NCBI RefSeq assembly: GCF_031456495.1
Contig: NZ_JAVDUW010000002.1
Coordinates: 496,001-560,000 of the forward strand
Length of the DNA stretch: 64,000 nucleotides
From: Pedococcus sp031456495
GTDB taxonomy: Bacteria > Actinomycetota > Actinomycetes > Actinomycetales > Dermatophilaceae
Direction: 5' to 3'
A program made the translations under genes and the position numbers. Each line of letters begins with the position of its first letter. Positions within the stretch are counted from its first letter, which is position 1. Of this stretch, positions 17,387 to 26,558 are shown piece after piece. The notes beneath the pieces are model-generated. The model was not told the DNA's origin. It did not search any database and worked only from the letters and a program-made list of their open reading frames with translations.

Positions 17387-17405
17387 CCGGCCTGCAGGGG
17401 CTGGG

Positions 17406-18989
17406 TCAGCCCTGGGTGGCCTCGCCCGCGGGCTCGCCACCACGCGTACGCCGCCGGTTGCGGCTGCGACGCGGGCGCGCCGGGGCGTCGCCGTCCTCGC
17501 CGCGCTGCTCGGCGCCACCGCGGGCGCCGTCCCGGCCGCCGCCCTGGGAGCGGGCGCCGTCGCGACCGCCGCCGGTGCCGCCCTGGCCACGGCCACCGCG
17601 GCCGCCGCCGGTGCCGCCCTGCGGCCGACGACCGCCGGACTTGCCGGTCTCGCCGAGGTCCTCGAGCTCCTCGGCCGCCAGGCCGGCGCGGGTCTGCTGG
17701 GCCCTGGGCAGGCGGCCCTTGGCCTCCCGCGGGATGTTGAGCTGCTCGAACAGGTGGTCGGAGGAGGAGTAGGTCTCCTCCGGCTCGGGGATGCCGAGGT
17801 CGAGGGTCTTGTTGATCAGGCCCCAGCGCGGCATGTCGTCCCAGTCGACGAAGGTGACGGCGATGCCCGTGTTGCCGGCACGCGCGGTGCGGCCGATGCG
17901 GTGCAGGTAGGTCTTCTCGTCCTCGGGGCACTGGTAGTTGACGACGTGGGTGACGTTGTCGACGTCGATGCCACGGGCCGCCACGTCGGTGGCGACGAGG
18001 ATGTCGACCTTGCCGTTGCGGAAGGCGCGCAGCGCCTGCTCACGGGCGCCCTGGCCCAGGTCGCCGTGGATGGCGGCGGCGGCGAACCCGCGGTCGACCA
18101 GCTCGTCGGCGACCTTCGCGGCGGTGCGCTTGGTGCGGCTGAAGACGATCGTCAGCCCCCGGCCCTCGGCCTGGAGCATGCGGGCGAGCATCTCGACCTT
18201 GTCCATCGCGTGGGCGCGGTAGACGAACTGCTCGACGGCCTTCACCGTGTGGGCGTTCTCCTGGTCGTCGCCCATGGCGCGGATGTGGGTCGGCTGGCTC
18301 ATGTACCGGCGGGCGAGCGCGACGACGGCGCCGGGCATGGTGGCCGAGAAGAGCATGGTCTGGCGCGACCCGGGGGTCAGCGCGAGCAGCTTCTCGACGT
18401 CGGGGAGGAACCCGAGGTCGAGCATCTCGTCGGCCTCGTCGAGCACGACCGACTTCACGTGCGACAGGTCGAGGTGGCCCTGCTTGGCCAGGTCGATGAG
18501 CCGGCCGGGGGTGCCGACGACGACCTCGACGCCCTTGGCCAGCGCGTCGATCTGCGGCTCGTAGGCGCGACCGCCGTAGACGGTCAGGACGCGGATGCCG
18601 CGGCGCTTGCCGGCCTTCTCGAGGTCGCCGGCCACCTGGACGGCGAGCTCACGCGTCGGGGCCACGGCCAGGGCCTGCGGCTTGCCGGCATACGCGTAGT
18701 CGTCCCAGCCGGCGTCGCCGCGGGCGATGGTGCGGTTGAGCATCGGGACGCCGAAGCCCAGCGTCTTGCCGGTACCCGTCTTGGCCTGGCCGATGATGTC
18801 GTGGCCCGACAGGGCCACCGGCAGCGTCATGGCCTGGATGGGGAAGGGGGAGGTGATGCCCGCGTCGGCCAGCGAGGCGACGATGTCGGGGTGGACGTCG
18901 AAGTCGGCGAAGGTGACGTCGGCGGGCACGGGGGTGCTCGTCGGGGTGTCGTCGGCGGGCACGGGGGTGCTCGTGGAGGTGTCGGTCAT
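17406..18989 (-). CDS. DEAD-box RNA helicase (RhlE-like)
   Basis: A 527-residue DEAD-box helicase. Motifs in order are AKTGTGKT (Walker A), PTREL, TPGR, DEAD, SAT, ARGID and HRIGRTAR. The N-terminus has a short repeat (TSTPVPAD twice). The tail after the core is disordered and rich in Gly, Arg and Asp, ending in an Arg/Pro-rich segment, as in RNA-binding RGG tails. It probably remodels mRNA or assembles ribosomes. Its position near TetR, DUF3107 and MoeZ parallels mycobacterial rhlE (Rv3211). The chosen start is ATG 18989, with GAGAG upstream; the frame runs open to 19118. Confidence 0.93.
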   Translation of the reverse strand: MTDTSTSTPVPADDTPTSTPVPADVTFADFDVHPDIVASLADAGITSPFPIQAMTLPVALSGHDIIGQAKTGTGKTLGFGVPMLNRTIARGDAGWDDYAYAGKPQALAVAPTRELAVQVAGDLEKAGKRRGIRVLTVYGGRAYEPQIDALAKGVEVVVGTPGRLIDLAKQGHLDLSHVKSVVLDEADEMLDLGFLPDVEKLLALTPGSRQTMLFSATMPGAVVALARRYMSQPTHIRAMGDDQENAHTVKAVEQFVYRAHAMDKVEMLARMLQAEGRGLTIVFSRTKRTAAKVADELVDRGFAAAAIHGDLGQGAREQALRAFRNGKVDILVATDVAARGIDVDNVTHVVNYQCPEDEKTYLHRIGRTARAGNTGIAVTFVDWDDMPRWGLINKTLDLGIPEPEETYSSSDHLFEQLNIPREAKGRLPRAQQTRAGLAAEELEDLGETGKSGGRRPQGGTGGGRGGRGQGGTGGGRDGARSQGGGRDGARGGAEQRGEDGDAPARPRRSRNRRRTRGGEPAGEATQG

Positions 18990-19270
18990 GGAGTTCTCTC
19001 GATCGGGGCGCCTGCGGGTCGCGGCGCGCGCTGTGGGCCGATCGGAGGTCTTCAGTGGGGGCGCGGACGTCGGTCCGCGGCAGATTCGTGCCGACCGGGC
19101 ACCGTGTGACCCTCCCACTCTACCGGGGGCCGGGGTCCCGACCCCAATCGCCGGGCCGTCGCCGGGCCGTCGCCGGGCCGTCGCCGGGTCGTCTGCTGCC
19201 AGCCGCCGAGAGCTCCCAGGGTGGCCGTGGCGCCCCGGCAGCCGGCCCGCGCGCTTGTAGGGTGACCGGC

Positions 19271-19960
19271 ATGACGCAGCAGGACTGGCTCGCCGACCCG
19301 CTCTACCGCGACGCCGTGGCCGACCTGCTGGGGGTCCTGGCGTACGGCGAGCTGACGGCGTTCGTCCGCCTCGCGGGCGACGCCGAGATGTCCCCGACGC
19401 AGCCCCTGAAGGCCTCGGTGGCCTCGCTGGCCGTGGCCGAGTTCCGGCACTACGAGATGCTCGTGTCGCGGATGGCCGACATGGGCATCGACCCCGAGCA
19501 GGCGATGGCGCCGTTCATCGCGCCCATCGACGCCTTCCACGAGCGCACGCGCCCGAGCACCTGGCTCGAGGGCCTGGTCAAGGCCTACGTCGGCGACGGC
19601 ATCGCCACCGACTTCTACCGGGAGATCGCGGCCTACGTCGACCCGTCGACGCAGGAGCTGGTCCACTCCGCCATGGCCGACGTCGGGCAGGCGGACTTCG
19701 TCGTCAAGGTCGTGCGCGAGGCCATCAAGGACGACCCGAAGGTCGCCGGCCGGCTCGCCCTGTGGGGGCGGCGGCTCGTGGGCGAGGCGCTGTCGCAGGC
19801 CCAGCAGGTGGCGGTGGAGCGCGACGCGCTCGCGTCCCTGCTCGTCGGTGGGGTCGGCACCGGCCGCCCCAGCGCCGACCTCGCGGAGTTGGGCCGGATG
19901 TTCGCCCGGCTCACCGACGAGCACACCCGGCGGATGGGCCGCCTCGGACTCGCCGCCTGA
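19271..19960 (+). CDS. Ferritin-like fold protein (MiaE-like)
   Basis: A 229-residue helical protein of the actinobacterial ferritin-like family sometimes grouped with the tRNA hydroxylase MiaE. A likely carboxylate/histidine metal-binding element is AEFRHYEM near residue 56, with further Glu and Asp residues in later helices (YREIAAYVD). Oxygenase or metal-binding activity is inference. ATG 19271 follows TAGGGT by seven bases, a leaderless start. It is divergent from the DEAD-box helicase and followed by a strong terminator. As recalled, this gene neighbours rhlE in many actinobacteria. Confidence 0.8.
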   Translation: MTQQDWLADPLYRDAVADLLGVLAYGELTAFVRLAGDAEMSPTQPLKASVASLAVAEFRHYEMLVSRMADMGIDPEQAMAPFIAPIDAFHERTRPSTWLEGLVKAYVGDGIATDFYREIAAYVDPSTQELVHSAMADVGQADFVVKVVREAIKDDPKVAGRLALWGRRLVGEALSQAQQVAVERDALASLLVGGVGTGRPSADLAELGRMFARLTDEHTRRMGRLGLAA

Positions 19961-20001
19961 CGCCGCGACGTCGGCCAGCGCGCCCCCGCACCCCGGACAC
20001 G

Positions 20002-20037
20002 ACGAAGGGCCCGGTCCGTGAGGACCGGGCCCTTCGT
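20002..20037. terminator. Bidirectional terminator
   Basis: A 16-bp perfect stem (ACGAAGGGCCCGGTCC and complement) closes on a GTGA loop, between the convergent ferritin-like and GlsB genes. Confidence 0.85.
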
Positions 20038-20048
20038 GCGGGTGCGGG

Positions 20049-20312
20049 TCAGACCGTCCTGCGCCGCCCCGTCATGGCGATGTAGACGCCGATGAGCACG
20101 GCCGCGACGACGATGCTGATGATCCAGCGGATCCAGTCGATGCCACTCGTAGCCTCGACGCCGAGCAGCCCGGCGAGCCAGTAGCCGATGAGCACCCCGA
20201 CGATGCCGAGGATGATCGTGATGAGCACGCCGACCGGCTGGCGTCCCGGCATGAACAGCCGTGCGAGGGCGCCGATGATGGCCCCCGCGATGATCAGACC
20301 GATGATCTCCAT
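20049..20312 (-). CDS. GlsB/YeaQ/YmgE family membrane protein
   Basis: An 87-residue protein with three hydrophobic helices and the family start MEIIGLIIAGAIIGALAR, the motif FMPGRQPVG, then LGIVGVLIGYWLAG. The family (transglycosylase-associated protein) is linked to stress response; the molecular role is unknown. An AAGGA ribosome binding site is eight bases upstream of the ATG. Confidence 0.92.
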   Translation of the reverse strand: MEIIGLIIAGAIIGALARLFMPGRQPVGVLITIILGIVGVLIGYWLAGLLGVEATSGIDWIRWIISIVVAAVLIGVYIAMTGRRRTV

Positions 20313-20482
20313 CCCACTGTTCCTTCCTCCAGGGCCCGGTGAGGCCCGTGCAGGACAACTCGACCACGGATGGGCCGACCTCGCACGTCAACCCGGGGCG
20401 GGGCAGGCCCTCCGCGACACGGTCGGCCCGCCCCGAAACCCGCAGGTCAGGACGGTGCGACGGACCTACCGCGAGGCCGGCG

Positions 20483-20707
20483 TCAGATGTTGCCGAAGCC
20501 GACGCCGCGGCGCTCGGACTCGCCGATCTGGACGTAGCCGAGGACACCCGCGGGCACGAGGACCTGCCGGCCCTTCTCACCGGTCAGGGTGAGCGGGCTG
20601 CCGTCCTGGATGGCGGCGGTGACGGCCTTGACGACCTCGTCCGCGCTCGCGTCGGTCTCGAAGGTGATCTCGCGGGCGACGTTCTGGACGCCGATCTTGA
20701 CCTCCAC
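20483..20707 (-). CDS. DUF3107 family protein
   Basis: A 74-residue protein starting VEVKIGVQNVAREITFETD, containing VLVPAGVLGYVQIGESERRGVGF. It matches the DUF3107 family (TB9.4/Rv3208A in mycobacteria as recalled), which is beside the same TetR regulator. The function is unknown. GTG 20707 has AGAGGA six bases upstream; the frame is open further to 20755 but without a good start. A CGGCATAC octamer lies just upstream at 20740-20747. Confidence 0.88.
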   Translation of the reverse strand: MEVKIGVQNVAREITFETDASADEVVKAVTAAIQDGSPLTLTGEKGRQVLVPAGVLGYVQIGESERRGVGFGNI

Positions 20708-20830
20708 GTGAGGTCCTCTCTCTCGAAACGGTGGGCACCCGGCATACGGGCGCATCGGTGCTGCTGCCCAACCTAACGGCCGTCGCGGGCGGAACCTTCC
20801 CCGGCACGGCGGCCCGGGAGGCGTGTTCGC

Positions 20831-21475
20831 TCAGGGCGTCTCGGCGTCGACCTTGGGGAAGGAGCCGAGTCCCCGCCAGGCGAGCGACCCGACGAGCCGG
20901 GCGGCCTCGTCCTTGGGGACGTCGCTGCCCTGGGCGAGCCAGTGGCGGGCGGACACCTGGGCCAGTCCGGTGAGGGCCATGCCGAGCAGGGAGGCGTCCT
21001 CCTCGTTGAGGCCGGTGTCCTCGGCGATCACCTCGGCGACGGCCTCGGCGCAGACCAGGCCGACGGCGTCGAGCCGGTTGCGGACCGCGGACTCGTTGGT
21101 GAGGTCGGACTCGAAGATCAGCCGGAAGGCCGCGCCGTCGCGCGACACGAAGTCGAAGTAGGCCGCGATCGAGGCGTAGACGCGCTCCTTGTTGTCGTGC
21201 GTCGACGCGAGCGCCTGGCGGACGAGCTGCTCGAGGGCCTCGGAGTGCTTGTCCAGCAGCGCGAGGTAGAGCTCGAGCTTGCCGGGGAAGTGCTGGTAGA
21301 GCACCGGCTTGGAGACGCCGGCCCGGTCGGCGATGTCGTCCATCGCGGCAGCGTGGTAGCCGGACTCGACGAAGGCCGCCTGCGCCGCCTCGAGCAGCTG
21401 GGCGCGGCGGGCGGAACGGGGCAGGCGCTGTCCGGGCTGTCGGGTGCCGGTGCGCTGGTCTGCGCTAAGCGACAT
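20831..21475 (-). CDS. TetR/AcrR transcriptional regulator
   Basis: A 214-residue TetR regulator. The N-terminal helix-turn-helix is clear (DDIADRAGVSKPVLYQHFPGKLELYLALL, residues about 45-73), with a ligand-binding domain after it. It has GAGAGG five bases before the ATG. The fixed pairing with DUF3107 downstream and MoeZ divergent matches Rv3208-Rv3208A-Rv3206c in mycobacteria. The ligand and targets are unknown; the 199-base divergent gap to moeZ could hold its operator. Confidence 0.92.
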   Translation of the reverse strand: MSLSADQRTGTRQPGQRLPRSARRAQLLEAAQAAFVESGYHAAAMDDIADRAGVSKPVLYQHFPGKLELYLALLDKHSEALEQLVRQALASTHDNKERVYASIAAYFDFVSRDGAAFRLIFESDLTNESAVRNRLDAVGLVCAEAVAEVIAEDTGLNEEDASLLGMALTGLAQVSARHWLAQGSDVPKDEAARLVGSLAWRGLGSFPKVDAETP

Positions 21476-21674
21476 TCGGGCCTCTCAGGTCGAGGTGTCG
21501 CAGTCGGGCTGCGGGGTCGTGCACATCGTACGCACGGGTAACAGCGGCGTCGCCGGGAGCAGCGGCATCGCCGGGAGCGGCGGCATCGGCGCCGCCGGGA
21601 CGCGGCACCCCGGCGACCGGCGGGCGACGTCCGGGCAGGGGAACGGCGTCGCCGGTCACGGGTACTGTCGGGAC

Positions 21675-22910
21675 ATGGGCATCCCCCCACTGGTGTCGCC
21701 CGGTCCGGAGCTGACGGCCGAGCAGAAGGCCCGCTACGCGCGGCACATCCTGCTGCCCCAGATCGGCCTCGAGGGACAGCGCCGGCTCGCCAACGCCCGC
21801 GTGCTCGTCGTCGGCGCCGGCGGCCTCGGCTCACCGGCGCTGCTCTACCTCGCCGCGGCGGGGGCGGGGACCATCGGTGTGGTCGACGACGACGTCGTGG
21901 ACGCCTCGAACCTCCAGCGCCAGGTCGTGCACGGCGTGGCCGACGTCGGGCGCCCCAAGACCGAGTCCGCGGCGGAGACCGTGGCGGCGGTGAACCCGCT
22001 CGTGCAGGTCGTGCGTCACGACGTCCGGCTCGACTCCTCCAACGCGCTGGAGATCCTGGCCGACTACGACGTCGTGCTCGACGGCGCCGACAACTTCCCG
22101 ACCCGCTACCTCGTCAACGACGCCTGCGTCCTGCTCGGCCTGCCGCACGTGTGGGGCTCGATCTACCGGTTCGACGGGCAGGTCTCGGTGTGGTTCGCCG
22201 GCGTCGGTCCCTGTTACCGCTGTGTCTTCCCGGACCCGCCGCCGCCCGACGCGGTGCCCTCGTGCGCCACGGGTGGCGTGCTCGGCGTGCTGTGCGCGTC
22301 GATCGGGTCGGTCCAGGTGGCCGAGGCGGTCAAGCTCATCACCGGCGAGGGGGAGCCCCTCGTCGGGCGCCTGCTCGTGCACGACTCCCTGCGCCAGACC
22401 TGGGACACCCTCACCGTGCGCGCCGACCCCTCCTGCCCGGTCTGCGGCGAGGACCCGAGCGTGACCGGGCTCGTGGACTACGAGCAGTTCTGCGCGGTGC
22501 CGGCTCCGTCGGGGGCGTATGCCGCGGACGCAGGTCCCGGTGGCGGCGCGGGCGCGGGCGGCGGGCCGGCGGCATACGGGGAGGTCTCGGCGACCGAGCT
22601 GGCCCGGATGCTGGCGGAGCGGGACCGGGGCGACCGGGAGTTCGAGCTCGTCGACGTGCGCGAGCCCGGCGAGCGGGAGGTCGTGTCGATCCCCGGCGCG
22701 CGGGCGCTGCACCTCGACCGGTTCCGCGACGGCGTTGCGGCCGGCGAGCTGCCCGAGGGCGTGCCGGTGGTGCTGGTGTGCAAGTCGGGCGTGCGCTCGG
22801 CCGAGGCCGCTGGCCTGCTCGCCGCGTCGGGGCGCGCCGACGTCGCCAACCTCAAGGGCGGTGTCCTGGCGTGGGTGCGTGACGTCGACCCGAGCCTGCC
22901 GGTCTACTGA
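21675..22910 (+). CDS. moeZ: MoeZ: ThiF-type adenylyltransferase/sulfurtransferase
   Basis: A 411-residue fusion of an E1-like adenylyltransferase (residues about 15-270) and a C-terminal rhodanese (about 305-410). Seen motifs: VVGAGGLGSPALLYLAAAG for ATP binding, DDDVVDASNLQRQ, zinc-binding CYRCVFP and CPVCGED, and the rhodanese active-site cysteine in VCKSGVRS. It activates the C-terminus of sulfur-carrier proteins and supplies sulfur for molybdopterin, thiamine or cysteine synthesis. The linker at about residues 280-300 is Gly/Ala-rich. ATG 21675 follows TACTGT by six bases (leaderless). A MoaE gene lies at 47.8 kb. Confidence 0.94.
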   Translation: MGIPPLVSPGPELTAEQKARYARHILLPQIGLEGQRRLANARVLVVGAGGLGSPALLYLAAAGAGTIGVVDDDVVDASNLQRQVVHGVADVGRPKTESAAETVAAVNPLVQVVRHDVRLDSSNALEILADYDVVLDGADNFPTRYLVNDACVLLGLPHVWGSIYRFDGQVSVWFAGVGPCYRCVFPDPPPPDAVPSCATGGVLGVLCASIGSVQVAEAVKLITGEGEPLVGRLLVHDSLRQTWDTLTVRADPSCPVCGEDPSVTGLVDYEQFCAVPAPSGAYAADAGPGGGAGAGGGPAAYGEVSATELARMLAERDRGDREFELVDVREPGEREVVSIPGARALHLDRFRDGVAAGELPEGVPVVLVCKSGVRSAEAAGLLAASGRADVANLKGGVLAWVRDVDPSLPVY

Positions 22911-22915
22911 CGGCC

Positions 22916-23251
22916 GTGGTGACGCAGGAGGAGGACTTCGGACTGCCGAGCGAGTTCGCCGACGACGTGCTCGACCTGGTGGACCAGATCCCCGAGGGCA
23001 AGGTGGCGACGTACGGCGACCTGGCCGAGATCCTCGGGCGCGGGGGCGCTCGCGGCGTCGGGTCGGTGATGGCGCGGTACGGCTCGGACGTCCCGTGGTG
23101 GCGGGTGATCCGGTCCGGCGGGTACCCACCGCAGGGGCTCGAGGACGAGGCGGTCGCCCGGTGGCGGGAGGAGTCGACCCCGCTGGTCGGCGGGGCCCTC
23201 GGCCGGCGGGTGGACATGGCGCGCGGCCGCTGGGAGGGCCCGGGTTCGTGA
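22916..23251 (+). CDS. Alkyltransferase-like (ATL) protein, MGMT fold
   Basis: A 111-residue MGMT-family protein limited to the DNA-binding domain. VATYGDLAEILGRGGARGVG carries the helix-turn-helix and the arginine finger region. At the active site the usual PCHRV is PWWRV (Trp61, Trp62), so the alkyl-accepting cysteine is lost. That is the hallmark of ATL proteins, which bind O6-alkylguanine and hand it to nucleotide excision repair. It is 5 bases after moeZ and probably co-transcribed with it. It is not a catalytic methyltransferase. Confidence 0.9.
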   Translation: MVTQEEDFGLPSEFADDVLDLVDQIPEGKVATYGDLAEILGRGGARGVGSVMARYGSDVPWWRVIRSGGYPPQGLEDEAVARWREESTPLVGGALGRRVDMARGRWEGPGS

Positions 23252-23336
23252 GTGGTGCGCGTTCCCGCCCTGCGGCATGCACGTCTGCTCACACACCTGT
23301 GTCCCACGACGCGCGGAGCAGATCCGTGCGCAGCGG

Positions 23337-23364
23337 GACGCGCGTCTGCGCGCAGACGAGCGTC
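23337..23364. repeat. Intergenic palindrome of the TCTGCNNGCAGA family
   Basis: A perfect 16-bp core palindrome CGTCTGCGCGCAGACG (23343-23358), extended by flanking GACGC/GCGTC after one mismatch. It lies in the 169-base gap between the ATL gene and adnA. Confidence 0.75.
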
Positions 23365-23420
23365 GCGGGGGCGGGGCGTGTCGGATTCGGGGTGTCTGCC
23401 GTCGGTGATGGGATGAGGGC

Positions 23421-26400
23421 GTGCTGAAGCTGCGACGCGCCCCGGGCCTCGTGGTCGACCCGCCCGCCCTCGACGAGGTGCAGCAGGCAGTGGTCGACCA
23501 CCGCGGCAGCGTGCTGCGCGTGCTCGGCGGTCCCGGCACCGGCAAGACGACCACCGCGGTCGAGGTCGTCGTCGGCCGGGTGGAGCGTGACGGCCTCGCC
23601 CCCGACCAGTGCCTGCTGCTGACCTCCTCGCGCGTGGCGGCCGGCGAGCTGCGCCAGCGCGTCACGGCACGCCTGGGGCGGACGTCGACGGAGCCGCTGG
23701 CCCGGACGCACCAGGCCTTCGGGTTCGGCATCCTGCGCCAGGCCGCGGCCCTGCGCGGTGACCCGGCGCCGCGGCTGCTCAGCGGCCCCGAGCAGGACGT
23801 CATCCTGCGCGAGCTCCTCGCCGGTCACGCGTCCGGCGAGACCCCCGGGCCGCAGTGGCCGGAGCGGGTGCGGGAGGCGTTGCCCACCAAGGGTTTCCGC
23901 GCCGAGCTGCGCGACCTGCTCATGCGCGCCGTCGAGCACGACCTCGAGGCGCCCGACCTGCGCAGGCTGGGGGCGCAGCACGACCGACCCGAGTGGGTCG
24001 CCGCGGCGGACGTGCTCGAGGAGTACGACGAGGTGACGGCCTTGTCGGCGCCCGGTGCGTACGACCCGGCGTGGATCCTCGGGTCGGCCGCCGACCTGCT
24101 CGAGGAGGAGCCGGAGGCGATGGCGCGGGTCCGCGACGGGCTGCGGCTCGTCGTGGTCGACGACGCCCAGGAGCTCACGGCCGCGGCCGTGCGGCTGCTG
24201 CACACGGTCCTGGCCCCGGGCATCGACCTCGTGCTGCTCGGCGATCCCGACACCGCCGTGCAGACCTTCCGTGGTGCGGACCCGCGCTTCCTCGCCGACC
24301 GGTGGCGCAGCCTCGGCGACGGGCCCACCCTCGTGCTGCCGACCGCGCACCGCCTCACCGCGGCGGTCCACGCCGCCGCGGCCCGCGTCGCGCCCAAGAT
24401 CGGGGCGCTCGGGGGCGGGGCGCAGCGCCAGGCGACTCCCGGCCGACCGGGCGGGACCGTGGACGTCCGGCTCCTGCGGGCCGTCAGCCAGGAGGCGAGC
24501 CTGGTCGCGGGCGAGCTCCGCGAGGCCCACCTGCGTGACGGTGTCCCGTGGTCGCAGATGGCGGTCGTCGTCCGCGGGCAGGGCCGCACCGCGACGCTGC
24601 GGCGGGTGCTCATGGCGGCCGGCGTCCCGGTGGCCGGCAGCGCGACCGACCTGCCCGTGCGCGACGAGGTGGCCGTGCGCCCGCTCGTGATGCTGCTGCG
24701 CGTCGTGCTGGACCTCGCGCAGGGGGAGGCCGACGTCGTGCCACCGCAGGTGGCCGTCGACCTGCTCACGTCGCCGCTCGGCGGTGCCGACGCCGTGAGC
24801 CTGCGGCGGCTGCGCCGGGCACTGCGGCGCGAGGAGCTGGCGGCCGGTGGCGGCCGCACGAGCGACGAGCTGCTGGCCGAGGCGCTGGTGTCCCCGGGCG
24901 CCCTGCAGGAGCTCGGGGTCGAGGCCAACCCCGCCCGCCGGGTGGCGACCATGCTGCGTGCCGGGCTCGACGCGGCCCGGCCGGGCACCGAGCCCGGGCG
25001 TCGCTGGGAGCACGGGGTCACCGCCGAGACCGTGCTGTGGGCGATGTGGTCCTCGGTGCGCCTCGGCCAGGAATGGCGGGCGGCCGCCCTCGGCAACGGG
25101 CCGGGCGCCGCCCGTGCCGACCGCGACCTCGACGCCGTCGTCGGGCTGTTCGACGCCGCGGCGCGCTTCACCGACCGGCTGCCGCTGGCCGGGCCGGCGG
25201 AGTTCCTCACCCACATCGAGAGCCAGGACATCCCCGGCGACACCCTCGTCGCGCGGTCGCCGTCGGACGAGGCCGTCGTCGTGACGACCCCGCAGGCAGC
25301 CGCGGGCAGCGCTTGGCGCCTCGTGGTCGTGGCCGGCGTCCAGGAGGGCGTGTGGCCCGACCTGCGGCTGCGCGGCTCGCTGCTCGGCTCCGAGCAGCTG
25401 GTCGACGTCGTCTCCGGCCGCGACCCCGGCTTCCGCGCGGCCCAGGCGGCAGTCCGCTACGACGAGACCCGCCTCTTCCTCGTGGCCCTCACCCGTGCAA
25501 CCGAGCGAGTCGTCGTGACCGCCGTCCGCAGCGAGGACGAGCAGCCGTCGGTCTACCTCGACGTCGTCGACCCCGACACCGTCGAGCGGCTCGGCGACCG
25601 CCCCTTCACCGACGTGACGCGCACGATGACCCTGCCCACCCTGGTCGGTGAGCTGCGCCGCCAGCTCGTCGACGGGCAGCCCCGTGACCGGCGCACGGCC
25701 GTCGCGGCGCTCGCCCGGCTCGCCGACGCGCGCGTGCCGGGTGCCGACCCGTCCCAGTGGTGGGTCCTGCGCTCGCTCAGCGACGACCGGCCGCTGCGGG
25801 AGGCGGAGCAGGAGGTCCGGGTGTCGCCGAGCAAGGTCGAGTCGTTCGGCCAGTGCGGCCTGCGCTGGCTGCTCAGCTCGGTGGGCGGCGACGGCCCGCG
25901 CGTGGGCGCCGCCGACATCGGCACCCTCGTGCACGACATCGCGGCCGACCTCGGCGACGTCGACGCCGCCACCCTCGCGGCCGAGGTCGACGCCCGGTGG
26001 GCCCGGCTGGGTATGCCGCGGGGCTGGGTCTCGGACCGCAAGCGCAGCGAGGCGCACGAGATGGTCGCCCGGCTGGCCGGCTACTTCGCCGAGGCGCAGG
26101 GCAAGGGCTGGACCAAGGTCGGCGCGGAGATGGCGATGAAGGTGACGCTGGGCCGGGCCGTCGTGAGCGGTCGCGTGGACCGGCTCGAGCGCGGCCCCGA
26201 CGGCTTGCGCGTGGTCGACTACAAGACCGGCAGCAGCAAGCCCAAGGCGGACGACCTCGCGACCCACCCGCAGCTGGGCGTCTACCAGCTGGCCGTGGAG
26301 AGCGGCGCGTTCGGTGACGGGGAGCAGTCAGCCGGCGCTGCCCTGCTGCAGATCGGCAAGGCCGCCGGCAAGAGCTACCAGGAGCAGCCGCAGGGCGCCC

Positions 26401-26558
26401 TCTCGCGGGCAGAGGACCCGCAGTGGGCAGGCCGGCTCGTCGCGGAGACCGCCGAGGGCATGGCCGCCGGCACGTTCCTCGCGCAGGTCGGCGAGCAGTG
26501 CAAGCTCTGCGCCGTCAAGGCGTCGTGCCCGGCGCAGCCCGAGGGAAGGGTGCTGTGA
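23421..26558 (+). CDS. adnA: AdnA subunit of the AdnAB helicase-nuclease
   Basis: A 1045-residue SF1 motor-nuclease. Walker A is GGPGTGKT (36-43). Motif II reads DDAQ (247-250) rather than DEXQ, and LLGDPDTAVQTFRG follows as motif III. The C-terminal nuclease has VVSGRVDRLERG and VVDYKTGSS. Cysteines in FGQCGLRW and CKLCAVKASCP form the four-Cys Fe-S site around the nuclease. With AdnB it resects double-strand breaks for recombination, the actinobacterial counterpart of RecBCD/AddAB. GTG 23421 is chosen from the family-like N-terminus. The stop overlaps adnB by 4 bases. Confidence 0.94.
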   Translation: MLKLRRAPGLVVDPPALDEVQQAVVDHRGSVLRVLGGPGTGKTTTAVEVVVGRVERDGLAPDQCLLLTSSRVAAGELRQRVTARLGRTSTEPLARTHQAFGFGILRQAAALRGDPAPRLLSGPEQDVILRELLAGHASGETPGPQWPERVREALPTKGFRAELRDLLMRAVEHDLEAPDLRRLGAQHDRPEWVAAADVLEEYDEVTALSAPGAYDPAWILGSAADLLEEEPEAMARVRDGLRLVVVDDAQELTAAAVRLLHTVLAPGIDLVLLGDPDTAVQTFRGADPRFLADRWRSLGDGPTLVLPTAHRLTAAVHAAAARVAPKIGALGGGAQRQATPGRPGGTVDVRLLRAVSQEASLVAGELREAHLRDGVPWSQMAVVVRGQGRTATLRRVLMAAGVPVAGSATDLPVRDEVAVRPLVMLLRVVLDLAQGEADVVPPQVAVDLLTSPLGGADAVSLRRLRRALRREELAAGGGRTSDELLAEALVSPGALQELGVEANPARRVATMLRAGLDAARPGTEPGRRWEHGVTAETVLWAMWSSVRLGQEWRAAALGNGPGAARADRDLDAVVGLFDAAARFTDRLPLAGPAEFLTHIESQDIPGDTLVARSPSDEAVVVTTPQAAAGSAWRLVVVAGVQEGVWPDLRLRGSLLGSEQLVDVVSGRDPGFRAAQAAVRYDETRLFLVALTRATERVVVTAVRSEDEQPSVYLDVVDPDTVERLGDRPFTDVTRTMTLPTLVGELRRQLVDGQPRDRRTAVAALARLADARVPGADPSQWWVLRSLSDDRPLREAEQEVRVSPSKVESFGQCGLRWLLSSVGGDGPRVGAADIGTLVHDIAADLGDVDAATLAAEVDARWARLGMPRGWVSDRKRSEAHEMVARLAGYFAEAQGKGWTKVGAEMAMKVTLGRAVVSGRVDRLERGPDGLRVVDYKTGSSKPKADDLATHPQLGVYQLAVESGAFGDGEQSAGAALLQIGKAAGKSYQEQPQGALSRAEDPQWAGRLVAETAEGMAAGTFLAQVGEQCKLCAVKASCPAQPEGRVL

